This document shows, piece after piece, positions 43,867 through 52,601 of a DNA stretch of 64,000 nt. The stretch is taken from positions 11,844 through 75,843 of the forward strand of contig CANMCX010000017.1 in the NCBI GenBank assembly GCA_947496465.1, read 5' to 3'. The stretch is from Marinifilum_A sediminis (lineage in GTDB: Bacteria; Bacteroidota; Bacteroidia; Bacteroidales; Marinifilaceae). Within the stretch, counting starts at the first letter, position 1. The number at the start of each line of letters is the position of its first letter. The notes below the pieces were generated by a model. The model was not told the origin of the DNA, searched no databases, and saw only the letters and a program-made list of their open reading frames with translations. A program made the translations under genes and the position numbers.

Positions 43867-44091
43867 TTAGTTCTTTATGTAACGTCCTTCTTTATCCTTA
43901 AAGCTTCCAACAGCAATAATAATAAAATCGATAAGTGTCCAAATTCCTAAACCTCCTAAGGTTAATAACATTAAAACTCCAGTACCAATTTTCCCGGCAT
44001 AGAAACGGTGAACTCCTAATCCGCCAAGGAAGAAACAAAGTAATAGCATTGCGACAAAATTTCTATCGCTTCTTTGATCTACGATTTCCAT
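43867..44091 (-). CDS. TM2-domain membrane protein
   Basis: This 74-residue protein has the TM2 domain: two helices joined by a short turn (FVAMLLLCFFLGGLGVHRFYAGK, then GVLMLLTLGGLGIWTLIDFIII) ending in the DF motif. The family is widespread and small; function unknown. It has its own terminator boundary on both sides, so it is a single-gene unit. Confidence 0.88.
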   Translation of the reverse strand: MEIVDQRSDRNFVAMLLLCFFLGGLGVHRFYAGKIGTGVLMLLTLGGLGIWTLIDFIIIAVGSFKDKEGRYIKN

Positions 44092-44164
44092 AAATTATAA
44101 TTTATACATATTAAACAAGCATGTAAAGTACATAAAAATTAGAATAATTACAGAACAGAATGCA

Positions 44165-44198
44165 CAAAAAAAGCTACTGATAATTACCAGTAGCTTTC
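44165..44198 (-). terminator. Terminator of the queA operon
   Basis: AAAGCTACTG pairs with CAGTAGCTTT; on the minus strand a T tract follows. It lies 22 bp beyond the queA stop. Confidence 0.85.
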
Positions 44199-44219
44199 TA
44201 TTATGCAAATATTTTAGTC

Positions 44220-45269
44220 TTAGATGATTAGCATTGCATCACCATAAGTTCCAAATCTGTATTTTTCTTTAATAGCTTCTTCGTAAGCAGCCATTACATT
44301 ATCGTAACCTCCAAATGCACAAACCATCATCATTAAAGTAGATAAAGGAAGGTGAAAGTTGGTAATCATTCTGTTTGGCACGTGGAATTCGTATGGAGGG
44401 AAAATAAATTTATTTGTCCATCCTTCGAAAGGTTTCAATGTTCCCATTGTTGAAACAGAGCTTTCTAAAGTTCTCATTACAGTTGTTCCAACTGCACAAA
44501 CATTCTTTTTCTTCTTCTTAGCAGCATTTACTTTTTCAACAGCTTCATCTTCAATAAAGATTTGCTCTGAATCCATTTTGTGCTTGGTTAAATCTTCAAC
44601 ATCAACGGTTCTAAAGTTACCCAAACCAACATGAAGAGTTACTTCAGCAAAGTCGATACCTTTAATTTCCAAACGCTTCATCAACTCACGGCTAAAGTGC
44701 ATACCTGCAGTTGGAGCAGCAACAGCACCTTCGTGTTTTGCGAAAATAGTTTGGTAACGATCTGCATCTTCAGGTTCAACTGAACGATCGATGAATTTTG
44801 GAAGTGGAGTTTCTCCTAATCCAAAAAGCGTCTTTTTGAAATCTTCGTAAGGACCGTCGTAAAGGAAACGTAAAGTTCTACCTCTCGAAGTTGTGTTATC
44901 AATTACCTCAGCAACCAATAAATCATCATCACCAAAGTACAATTTATTACCAATTCTGATCTTACGTGCAGGATCAACCAAAACGTCCCATAATCTTTGC
45001 TCACGGTTCAATTCTCTCAACAAGAATACTTCAATTTCCGCTCCGGTTTTTTCTTTGTTACCGTATAAACGAGCAGGAAATACTTTGGTATTGTTGAACA
45101 CCATTACATCTTCATCGTCGAAATACTCGATCAAATCTTTAAAGATTTTGTGTTCAATTTTACCCGTCTCTTTGTGAAGTACCATTAAGCGAGATTCATC
45201 TCTATTATAGGCTGGATGTAAAGCAATAAGTTCTGTAGGCAATTTATACTTAAACTTAGATAACTTCAT
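44220..45269 (-). CDS. queA: S-adenosylmethionine:tRNA ribosyltransferase-isomerase
   Basis: This 349-residue enzyme of queuosine synthesis turns preQ1-tRNA into epoxyqueuosine-tRNA. It has the N-terminal YKLPTELIALHPAYNRDESRLMV, FNNTKVFPARLYG, AAPTAGMHFSRELM, VTLHVGLGNFRTV, GTTVMRTLES and the C-terminal NFHLPLSTLMMMVCAFGG, all conserved. It is the last gene of the ftsX-DUF3098-uppP-truB-queA operon, 82 bp after truB. Confidence 0.95.
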   Translation of the reverse strand: MKLSKFKYKLPTELIALHPAYNRDESRLMVLHKETGKIEHKIFKDLIEYFDDEDVMVFNNTKVFPARLYGNKEKTGAEIEVFLLRELNREQRLWDVLVDPARKIRIGNKLYFGDDDLLVAEVIDNTTSRGRTLRFLYDGPYEDFKKTLFGLGETPLPKFIDRSVEPEDADRYQTIFAKHEGAVAAPTAGMHFSRELMKRLEIKGIDFAEVTLHVGLGNFRTVDVEDLTKHKMDSEQIFIEDEAVEKVNAAKKKKKNVCAVGTTVMRTLESSVSTMGTLKPFEGWTNKFIFPPYEFHVPNRMITNFHLPLSTLMMMVCAFGGYDNVMAAYEEAIKEKYRFGTYGDAMLII

Positions 45270-45351
45270 AAGGCTGAATGACTTTTATGTTATATTTTTT
45301 GATAATGGGAAAGTGCAAAGCTTTCCTTTTTACGAAAAAGTTGCAAGATAG

Positions 45352-46056
45352 TTATAAATTTTCTAAGAATTTTATAAAATCTTCAATTTCAATAGCATCG
45401 TCGATTTTGAAATCGCCGATTTGAGTACGTTGCAGAGCCGTTAAGTGAGCACCACTATTTAGTGCTTGCCCAATATCTCTTGCTAAAGCTCTGATATAAG
45501 TTCCTTTGCTACAGACTACTCTGATTTTCAGGATGTTCTTTTCGAACTCTAAAACTTCAATTTCATCTATAACCAATGTTTTTTTCTTGATCTCAACTTC
45601 CTGACCTTTACGAGCATACTCGTAAGCTCTTTTTCCATTTACTTTTACCGCAGAATAATCTGGCGGACGTTGTTCAATGGTTCCAATAAAACCTTTTAAA
45701 GTTTCATCAACAAGTTCACGAGTAATGTGTTCAGTTGGATATTCCTGATCAATTTCTGTCTCTAAATCGAAAGATGGAGTTGTAGCACCTAATTGTAAAG
45801 TGGCAATGTACTCTTTTACTTGTGACTGATAGGTATCTATCTGTTTGGTGTATTTACCAACACAAACAATCATCAATCCGGTAGCCAAAGGATCTAATGT
45901 TCCTGCATGTCCGACCTTAATTTTTTTCACACGTAGTTTGTGCTTGATTTTGAACTTTATCTTGTTCACCAAATCAAACGAAGTCCACTCGTAAGGTTTA
46001 TTCAGAAGAATAAAAGCACCTTGTTGAAAATCATTATCAGTCTCGAATCGAATCAT
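45352..46056 (-). CDS. truB: tRNA pseudouridine-55 synthase
   Basis: This 234-residue enzyme makes pseudouridine 55 in the T loop of tRNAs. The catalytic Asp55 sits in KVGHAGTLDPLATGLM. KPYEWTSFDLV, RPPDYSAVKVNGKRAYEYAR and VVCSKGTYIRALARDIG are family motifs. The Bacteroidota form is short, without a long PUA tail, as here. It lies 39 bp after uppP in the operon. Confidence 0.95.
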   Translation of the reverse strand: MIRFETDNDFQQGAFILLNKPYEWTSFDLVNKIKFKIKHKLRVKKIKVGHAGTLDPLATGLMIVCVGKYTKQIDTYQSQVKEYIATLQLGATTPSFDLETEIDQEYPTEHITRELVDETLKGFIGTIEQRPPDYSAVKVNGKRAYEYARKGQEVEIKKKTLVIDEIEVLEFEKNILKIRVVCSKGTYIRALARDIGQALNSGAHLTALQRTQIGDFKIDDAIEIEDFIKFLENL

Positions 46057-46095
46057 CTACAGTCAAAATTTAAAAGGAAAAGCCCTTTTTTAGAA

Positions 46096-46884
46096 TTAGG
46101 CTGCAAAAATAGCAATTACTCCGATAATCAGGCAATAAAATGCAAAATAGATTAGTTTTCCTTTTTTAACCAACTTAATCATCCAGCTACAGGCAAGTAA
46201 TCCTGAGGCGAAAGCAGCAATAAATCCAACGATTAAAGGTGTTACTTCGAGTGAACCACCCGATGTAAATTCGCCACTAAAAAGGCATAATATATTTTCA
46301 CCAATAATTGGAACCAAAACCATAAGGAATGAGAATTTGGCAACATCGGCTTTTTTATTTCCCAGCAATAATCCGGTTGCAATAGTTGCTCCCGATCTTG
46401 AAATACCAGGAAGAATAGCAAATGTTTGAGCCAAACCAATAATTAAAGCATCCTTGAAGGAAATTTCTTTATCTTTTTGTTTGGCGTAATAGGTAAATCC
46501 GAGAAGAGTAGCTGTAACCAAAAGCATACAACCAACTATTAGAAGAATTCCATTGTTATCGAAAAGTGCGGCTACTTCATCTTTAAAAAAGACACCAACA
46601 ATTCCGATCGGAATCATTGAAACTGCAATTTTAGCAATGTATTGAGTTGATTCGTTCCACTGAAAGCTAAAAACATCACGAATCAATGATAAAATATCTT
46701 TTCGGAATACAATTATGGTACTTAAAACAGTTGCACCATGTACCACCACCGTAAAGGCAAGATTGTTTTCGGCATTTACGCCTAAAAGCGCTTTACCCAA
46801 TTCAAGATGTCCACTGCTGCTTACAGGCAGAAATTCAGTGAGTCCCTGGAGCAATCCAAGGATCAAGGCTTCAATCCAATTCAT
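46096..46884 (-). CDS. uppP: Undecaprenyl-diphosphatase
   Basis: This 262-residue inner-membrane enzyme recycles the undecaprenyl carrier for peptidoglycan and glycan synthesis. The BacA/UppP signature QGLTEFLPVSSSGHLELG is at the N-terminus and LPGISRSGATIATGL in the middle, and about eight membrane helices can be seen. It is 54 bp after the DUF3098 gene. Loss or overuse of this family affects bacitracin sensitivity. Confidence 0.95.
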   Translation of the reverse strand: MNWIEALILGLLQGLTEFLPVSSSGHLELGKALLGVNAENNLAFTVVVHGATVLSTIIVFRKDILSLIRDVFSFQWNESTQYIAKIAVSMIPIGIVGVFFKDEVAALFDNNGILLIVGCMLLVTATLLGFTYYAKQKDKEISFKDALIIGLAQTFAILPGISRSGATIATGLLLGNKKADVAKFSFLMVLVPIIGENILCLFSGEFTSGGSLEVTPLIVGFIAAFASGLLACSWMIKLVKKGKLIYFAFYCLIIGVIAIFAA

Positions 46885-46938
46885 AAAATAAGTAGTAAGA
46901 TTTTCCGATTATTATTCCGGAGTCAAGAATTTGATACG

Positions 46939-47181
46939 TTACTTGTCGGCTTTAGGTTTCTTCATGATTGCATAGATTTCGAATGCAAAACCAAAAAGAA
47001 CAACCAATGGAGCAAGCGTAATACGTCTAAAGCTGAAGATACTTTCATCAAACACATTTGGATCATCCGATCCTCCACCCATCATCAATAAAAATCCTAT
47101 AATGATGATCACAAATCCGATAAGGAGTAACTTGTAATTCTCTTTACCAAGAGCAAATCCGGCTTTATTATCTTGTTTCAT
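46939..47181 (-). CDS. DUF3098 small membrane protein
   Basis: This 80-residue protein has two membrane helices (LLLIGFVIIIIGFLLMMGGG and ITLAPLVVLFGFAFEIYAIM) separated by the conserved SDDPNVFDESIFSFRRI loop that marks DUF3098. It sits in the conserved Bacteroidota order between ftsX and uppP. Function unknown; an accessory role in envelope or division processes is inferred only from context. Confidence 0.9.
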   Translation of the reverse strand: MKQDNKAGFALGKENYKLLLIGFVIIIIGFLLMMGGGSDDPNVFDESIFSFRRITLAPLVVLFGFAFEIYAIMKKPKADK

Positions 47182-47262
47182 GAAATTCTTTTTTTAACGA
47201 TTTCGGCTTGTTCGGCTACAAAAGTAAACAATAAAATTAAAATTCTAGTACTGACTTAAAGA

Positions 47263-48135
47263 TTAATACAAGGATCTGGATTCCAATCTTAGGTATTTAT
47301 TTACGGCAAATAGAGTAGAAATCCAGGTGATGAATAATCCCAGAAGAATAATTAGTAAAAACAGTACACCAATCATTTCTACATTGCTAAAATTAATAAC
47401 TTGTCGCAATTCTTTTTGTGAGAAGTAAATTACAGCAGATAACATAGCGTTGGCGATTAAAGCTCCTAAAATCCCATGTAGAAAGCTTGTTCCCATGAAT
47501 GGTTTTCGAATAAAAGAGCGAGTTGCACCAACCAATTGCATTGTATTAATGATAAAACGCTGTGAATAAATCGAAAGTCGAATGGTGTTGTTGATTAATG
47601 TAAAAGAGATAATAAAAAGCAATCCACTAAATGCAAGAATGATAAAACTAATGCGTTTTACATTATCGTTTACAAGGTGTACTAATGATTTTTGGTAATA
47701 TACCTCTTGTACCTGAGCATATTTCGTGAAATCTTTTTCAATAACTGCGATGCTATCAGGATTGGCATATTCCGCGTATAATTTAACGTCGATAGTTGCT
47801 TGCAGCGGATTGTAACCTAAAAAGGAAAGGAAATCTTCGCCCAATTCTTTTTGAAGCTCCTTGGCAGCAGTTTCCTTATCAACAAACTCAGTAGCTTTTA
47901 CATATTCAGTTGCGTCTAAGGTTTTTTGCAGACGTCTTATTTCAACTTCCTTAACGTTATCTTTTAAAATGATAGAGACACCAATGTTCTCTTTTACGTA
48001 ATTCGACAGTTGATTTGCATTCAGAATTAACAATCCCATTAATCCTAACATGAAAAGAACCAATGAAATACTGATAACCGATGTAATGTATGAGGAACGA
48101 AGTCTTCGTTTTGTACCTTTTTCTTTGTATGCCAT
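47263..48135 (-). CDS. ftsX: Cell division protein FtsX (ABC permease-like)
   Basis: This 290-residue membrane protein has four helices (about 20-42, 170-193, 215-240, 262-285) and a large periplasmic domain after the first. That domain carries SVIILKDNVKEVEIRRLQKTLDA and FVDKETAAKELQKELGEDFL, as in FtsX. The cytoplasmic NTMQLVGATRSFIRKPF is the coupling helix to FtsE. It signals with FtsE to cell-wall hydrolases at division. FtsE itself is not in the window; in many Bacteroidota it is encoded elsewhere. It is the first gene of the five-gene operon. Confidence 0.93.
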   Translation of the reverse strand: MAYKEKGTKRRLRSSYITSVISISLVLFMLGLMGLLILNANQLSNYVKENIGVSIILKDNVKEVEIRRLQKTLDATEYVKATEFVDKETAAKELQKELGEDFLSFLGYNPLQATIDVKLYAEYANPDSIAVIEKDFTKYAQVQEVYYQKSLVHLVNDNVKRISFIILAFSGLLFIISFTLINNTIRLSIYSQRFIINTMQLVGATRSFIRKPFMGTSFLHGILGALIANAMLSAVIYFSQKELRQVINFSNVEMIGVLFLLIILLGLFITWISTLFAVNKYLRLESRSLY

Positions 48136-48328
48136 TTAGTAGCGTGTTTTAACTTGATAAGGATTGGTCACATGCGAAAATACAATTTTTAAACAAAAAA
48201 GGAATGATTATCAAGTTTGAATTGGTTTATGATTTGAAATCAGACTTATAAAAATCGGCAATTGTCAAATCAATGCCTCATTTTTGTTAAATTTGTTTTG
48301 AATTCACCACTAAACACAAAAAGATACA

Positions 48329-49801
48329 TTGGGAATCATTCGTCAACAAACCATAAAAGGATCGGTAGTATCCTATATTGGAGCCATTCTTGGATTTATC
48401 AACACAGGAATACTTTTTCCTCGATTTTTGGAAGCTGATCAAATTGGTTTGATCAACTGGATAGGACCAATGGCGGCTATTGTGGCTCAATTTTCTTCTT
48501 TGGGATTCAATAATGTTACGGCACGTTTATTCCCTTATTTTCGAAATGAAAATCGAAATCATAACGGCTACCTGTTTATTTTGTTTTGGGTGGGAATGGC
48601 AGGCTTTGTCTTGGCATTAATCAGTTATTTTGCACTGCATCCCTTTGCTGTTGATGCTTATCAAGATGAATCGCCTCTCTATTTGGATTATTTGGTATAT
48701 TTGATTCCGCTGGTATTTTTCACTATATTTTTCAATTTATTTGACGCTTACAATCGGGTTTTATACGATGCTGTCTCAGGAACTTTTTTTAGAGATATTG
48801 TCTTTAAAATTCTCAATCTTACGATCATTTTCTTGTTCGCGCTGAATGTATTGAATTTTTCAGACTTTGTTCTTTTGTATGTAATAGCCTATTGTTTGCC
48901 GACTTTATTGCTGTTTCTATTGCTTTGGTATAGAGGGAAAATATCATTTGCTTCCAATTTAAAATTTGTTCGACCAACGCTTCGAAAATCGATGATAAGT
49001 GTTTCTTTATATGGGATTTTGAATGGCTTGAGCGATAAGTTAGCAAACCATATTGATAAAGTAATGATTGTTAGCTATGTTGGATTGGGCGCTAATGGTA
49101 TTTATGCAACCATGGCTAACTTTGGCGTATTGGTTTCTATGCCATCACGAACTTTAAGAAAAATTGCCAGTACTGTAATTGCTGAAGCTTGGAAAAAGAA
49201 AGATTTGAAGACAATTGCTCAAATCTACACACAAAGTGGTTTGCATCAATTCATGGCGGGATGCCTTTTATTTATTGGTATTTGGGCGAATATTGATAAT
49301 GTAATAGAAATAGTAACTGATAGATTTATAGATGGTAAATATGTAATCTTTTTTATTGGAATAGGGCATGTAATTCAAATGGCATCAGGAGTTAGTGGAG
49401 TGATTCTTCAATCGTCTCCTTACTACAAAATGCAAGCTGTTTTTATGGCGATTTATGGTGTTTTGGTCATTCTAACCAACCTGATCGTGATACCTATTTG
49501 GGGAATAAATGGTGCCGCAATTGCTTCGGTATCTGCAACTCTGGTATTTAATCTGTTGAAATATATGTTTTTGTATAAGAAATACAAATTTCAACCATTT
49601 AACTACAAATACCTTTTGGTGATATTGGTTGCCATAGGCTCATACTATACAGGAAACTTGCTACCAAAGCAAGATTGGTTTATTTTGGATATTATCTTCA
49701 GGTCTGGCATTGTTGGTGGTTTGTATCTGGTTTTAACTTTTGCATTTAAGATCTCAACAGATTTTAACCAATTCATAAAAAAGACAGTTGGATTAAAATA
49801 A
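48329..49801 (+). CDS. Polysaccharide flippase (Wzx/MOP family)
   Basis: It starts with TTG and is 490 residues long, with about 12-14 membrane helices. The N-terminal MGIIRQQTIKGSVVSYIGAI and FPRFLEADQIGLINWIGP are typical of Bacteroidota lipopolysaccharide/O-antigen flippases of the MATE/MOP superfamily. It would move undecaprenyl-linked glycan units across the inner membrane. It is divergent from ftsX and converges with the LpxL-like acyltransferase. Glycosyltransferases are not adjacent. Confidence 0.88.
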   Translation: MGIIRQQTIKGSVVSYIGAILGFINTGILFPRFLEADQIGLINWIGPMAAIVAQFSSLGFNNVTARLFPYFRNENRNHNGYLFILFWVGMAGFVLALISYFALHPFAVDAYQDESPLYLDYLVYLIPLVFFTIFFNLFDAYNRVLYDAVSGTFFRDIVFKILNLTIIFLFALNVLNFSDFVLLYVIAYCLPTLLLFLLLWYRGKISFASNLKFVRPTLRKSMISVSLYGILNGLSDKLANHIDKVMIVSYVGLGANGIYATMANFGVLVSMPSRTLRKIASTVIAEAWKKKDLKTIAQIYTQSGLHQFMAGCLLFIGIWANIDNVIEIVTDRFIDGKYVIFFIGIGHVIQMASGVSGVILQSSPYYKMQAVFMAIYGVLVILTNLIVIPIWGINGAAIASVSATLVFNLLKYMFLYKKYKFQPFNYKYLLVILVAIGSYYTGNLLPKQDWFILDIIFRSGIVGGLYLVLTFAFKISTDFNQFIKKTVGLK

Positions 49802-49810
49802 ACAAAAGGA

Positions 49811-50692
49811 TTAATGAAGTATTTCGTGCTCTTGTTTTTTTAATTTCCATCTTTTGTGGCTCCATAGCCAGTCTTCTGGTTTGTTACGAATTTGCTCCTC
49901 AAGTAATTTTGTGTGTTGTTTTGTGATACTGCCATACTCAGCATCGCGTGGATTTTCTTCAATAATTTTTAATTCCACATCGTAATGTCCACGTTTTGTC
50001 CGGGTGATATACAGAAACACAACTGCGTAGTCGTAATCTACAGCATATTTTTCGGTGCCGAACATTACCGCAGTGTCCTGATTCAAAAACTTTGTCCAGA
50101 ATAGGTTTTTCTTTTTCCGGTTTGGAGATTGATCACAACCAAATCCAACTAAATAGCCTTTGTCTTTTTTTTGTTCTAAAAATTCTTTTGTGGCACGCTT
50201 TGGAACCAATTGCAATCCTGATTTAGATCGGGTTTCTCTAAATTTTTTATCGAAAAACTTATTAGAAAGCGGTTTGTATATGGCGCTTGTTTTGTGTTTT
50301 AATGATCCGGCAAGCCCAGTTGCTACCATTTCCCAATTGCTGTAATGACCAAAGGCTAGTACGATACTTTTTTTCTTTTCATATAGATGATCAAGAGCTC
50401 CGGGATTCACTATCCTACATCTCTTTTCGGCTTCCTTAGCACTCATGCTAAAACATTTTATGCTTTCAACTATAAAATCACTGAAAAAGCGATTGAATGC
50501 TTTGGCAATTTTATGATGTTCCAGTTCACTTTTTTCCGGAAATGAACTTCTGATATTATTTAGAATTAAATTCTTGCGATATCTAAATATGTAATGATTT
50601 AATACAAATAAAAGATCTGCAATTAGATACAATACTCCAAGTGGAAGTAAAGAAAGAGGTTTTAGAAACAGGTAGTAGAGTACTCGTGTCAT
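49811..50692 (-). CDS. LpxL/HtrB-family lipid A acyltransferase
   Basis: This 293-residue inner-membrane protein has an N-terminal anchor (LLPLGVLYLIADLLFVLNH) and the HxxxxE active-site motif HYSNWE at residues 116-121, in FGHYSNWEMVATGL. GFGCDQSPNRKKKN and WLWSHKRWK near the C-terminus fit the lysophospholipid/late lipid A acyltransferase family. It adds an acyl chain to lipid A or a related lipid. It is the last gene of the CDP-glycerol run, 105 bp after the TagD-like gene. Confidence 0.88.
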   Translation of the reverse strand: MTRVLYYLFLKPLSLLPLGVLYLIADLLFVLNHYIFRYRKNLILNNIRSSFPEKSELEHHKIAKAFNRFFSDFIVESIKCFSMSAKEAEKRCRIVNPGALDHLYEKKKSIVLAFGHYSNWEMVATGLAGSLKHKTSAIYKPLSNKFFDKKFRETRSKSGLQLVPKRATKEFLEQKKDKGYLVGFGCDQSPNRKKKNLFWTKFLNQDTAVMFGTEKYAVDYDYAVVFLYITRTKRGHYDVELKIIEENPRDAEYGSITKQHTKLLEEQIRNKPEDWLWSHKRWKLKKQEHEILH

Positions 50693-50797
50693 ATGGGGCG
50701 ATTAGTGGTTCGCCACAAATATACAAGCATACTTCTAAAAACAATATTTACGCTAAAATCTATTTTAATTTTAAATTAGAAAAAGTCGTTGATGGAA

Positions 50798-51187
50798 TTA
50801 ATCTTTAATGATTTCAATAATTTCAGTGGTGGAGATGGAAGGAGTTCTTTCCAAATAAACCACTTCGCAAAGCGATTTGAATTCATCAAATCTACCTTCC
50901 CAGTCGTTTCCCATCACCAAAACATCAGCATCGAATTGTTTAATGTAATCTCCTTTTAGTTCCAAAGATTCTTCGTAAAATACTTCATCAACAACCTTCA
51001 GGGATTCTATGATTCTCATTCTATCCTTTTCGGAATAGATAGGATTTTTCTGCTTTTTGGAGAAGTTTAAAGCATCAGTTGAAATACCAACAATTAAGTA
51101 ATCACCTTCAGCTCTGGCACGTTCCAGAATTCGTAAATGTCCGATGTGAAATAAATCAAATGTGCCAAAAGTAATTACTCGTTTCAT
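50798..51187 (-). CDS. tagD: Glycerol-3-phosphate cytidylyltransferase (TagD-like)
   Basis: The start is chosen at MKRVITFGTFDLFHIGHLRIL; the open frame extends 21 bp upstream into the leader. The 129-residue nucleotidyltransferase has the HxGH motif at residues 14-17 and STTEIIEIIK at the end, where STTxII(R) is usual. It would make CDP-glycerol from CTP and glycerol 3-phosphate. The adjacent CDP-glycerol glycerophosphotransferases support this rather than an ethanolamine-phosphate cytidylyltransferase role. A duplicated leader with a 14-codon ORF lies immediately upstream. Confidence 0.85.
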   Translation of the reverse strand: MKRVITFGTFDLFHIGHLRILERARAEGDYLIVGISTDALNFSKKQKNPIYSEKDRMRIIESLKVVDEVFYEESLELKGDYIKQFDADVLVMGNDWEGRFDEFKSLCEVVYLERTPSISTTEIIEIIKD

Positions 51188-51295
51188 GTGTTTAAGTTTA
51201 TTTTTCAATGGTCACATGGAACTCACAAATAAATTTAATCATCCTCAATCTGTCAATTTGGATAATTAAATTTGCATGCTCGTTTCATATTGTTT
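51188..51295 (-). promoter_or_regulatory. Duplicated leader, copy 1 (before tagD-like gene)
   Basis: About 105 bp here align with 57766-57872, upstream of the Ntn-hydrolase gene, with only scattered differences (blocks such as CTCACAAATAAATTT, TGTCAATTTGGATAAT and CGTTTCAT are identical on the plus strand). On the minus strand a 14-codon ORF (51242-51198, MIKFICEFHVTIEK) ends 10 bp before the tagD-like start. GAGG touches its ATG, so translation is doubtful. The upstream edge holds a second ATGAAACGA like the gene start. Confidence 0.75.
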
Positions 51296-51297
51296 TT

Positions 51298-52533
51298 TTA
51301 TTGGTTCTTGCGAAGATAATGTTCTTGAATGAAATTAAAAATTCTCTGAGAACTGTTCGCATCAATATTGTCGTACGACTTCTCGATTATTTCACCTCTT
51401 TTTACCTTAAATTGATCTTTACCATTGAAAGTAGATAAGAGATCTTCCTCTAATTTGTTTTGATCGGTAGAAATTGGTCCAACTATAAAATCGTTAAAGA
51501 AAGTATGTAACTCACGATCCTTAGTCTCATACTTTTCTCTATCGTACAAGAGGAAGAAAATTGGGCGATTCAGTAAAATGTAATCCATGTAGATGGATGA
51601 ATAATCGCTAATCATTGCGTCTACTTCAGGAAGAAAAGGATAAACATCCTTCACATTATCATACCATAAAATTCTTTCGAATTCACCTGATATGGATTTG
51701 TACTGAGGCAATGGATGCAATTTGAAAACAAAAACAAGATCATGCTCTATGGCAAACTGATTCAATCTTTCCAAGTCAAGAATTCCATCAGAAATTCCAT
51801 CGCCGCCAGTATCGCGAAAAGTGGGAGCGTAAAGGATGGATTTTGTACCATTCTTACGCATTTTGGCAACTTTATTAATTGTCTCTACATCTGAATTGAT
51901 CAGTGCATTCTTGTATTTTTTAGGATCAACAATTACATCGTTTCTTGGATATCCGGTATCAATAAAATGATCGGTAAGAAAAGCAGGTTTAAAGAACTCT
52001 TTGGTGAAAAAGGCTCCCGTTGAAATCAGTGCCTGATATTTTGGCAATTTTCCTACGAAATTCAGAATGAATCGACGGTACAATGAACTGGTTTCCTGAA
52101 TGAAAAACTTATTGCTTCTCTGTATCTTTTTAAATCCGATTCCGTGCCAAATCTGTATGATTTTAGCTCTCCAGAACAACTGAAAACGACAATTATCCAT
52201 CCACGAAAAATTATCAACAACAAACACTCTACTTCTAAGCATGATCCAATATGCTTTAGCAGAAGGGTAATAAAGAATGTTGCTGTATTCAACCTTTAAA
52301 GCTTCATAAGTTTCTTTGTTTGCAGTAAGTAGGTAGAATTCCTGATCCTTGTTTTCTTCTGCCAGATAAAGAAAAAAGAACTTCACATTGTCAATAAAGA
52401 ATCCATCTTTTGCGCCCATAAGCACCATCAAATTCTTTTTTTTAGGAATCAGATAAGTTAGTGGAACAATAAAGATCCAACCCAAAAGAGTTGTAAGAAA
52501 AATAATTGGCTTAGAATACTTATTTAAATTCAT
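51298..52533 (-). CDS. CDP-glycerol glycerophosphotransferase (TagB/TagF-like), first paralogue
   Basis: This 411-residue GT-B-fold peripheral membrane enzyme has a hydrophobic N-terminal anchor (IIFLTTLLGWIFIVPLTYLI) and QIWHGIGFKKIQRS, the His-containing catalytic loop. Near the C-terminus are FKLHPLPQY and MISDYSSIYMDYILLNRPIFF. These match the Glyphos_transf (PF04464) family, which polymerises or adds glycerol phosphate from CDP-glycerol. It sits 69 bp after a divergent paralogue and upstream of the TagD-like gene. It likely modifies a surface glycan, since teichoic acid is not expected in this phylum. Confidence 0.87.
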   Translation of the reverse strand: MNLNKYSKPIIFLTTLLGWIFIVPLTYLIPKKKNLMVLMGAKDGFFIDNVKFFFLYLAEENKDQEFYLLTANKETYEALKVEYSNILYYPSAKAYWIMLRSRVFVVDNFSWMDNCRFQLFWRAKIIQIWHGIGFKKIQRSNKFFIQETSSLYRRFILNFVGKLPKYQALISTGAFFTKEFFKPAFLTDHFIDTGYPRNDVIVDPKKYKNALINSDVETINKVAKMRKNGTKSILYAPTFRDTGGDGISDGILDLERLNQFAIEHDLVFVFKLHPLPQYKSISGEFERILWYDNVKDVYPFLPEVDAMISDYSSIYMDYILLNRPIFFLLYDREKYETKDRELHTFFNDFIVGPISTDQNKLEEDLLSTFNGKDQFKVKRGEIIEKSYDNIDANSSQRIFNFIQEHYLRKNQ

Positions 52534-52601
52534 TGTATAGTGTTAGGAGCAAATTTTAATTGAGTCTCATTTCTAATATCTCAAATCTAATATCTCAATT
52601 T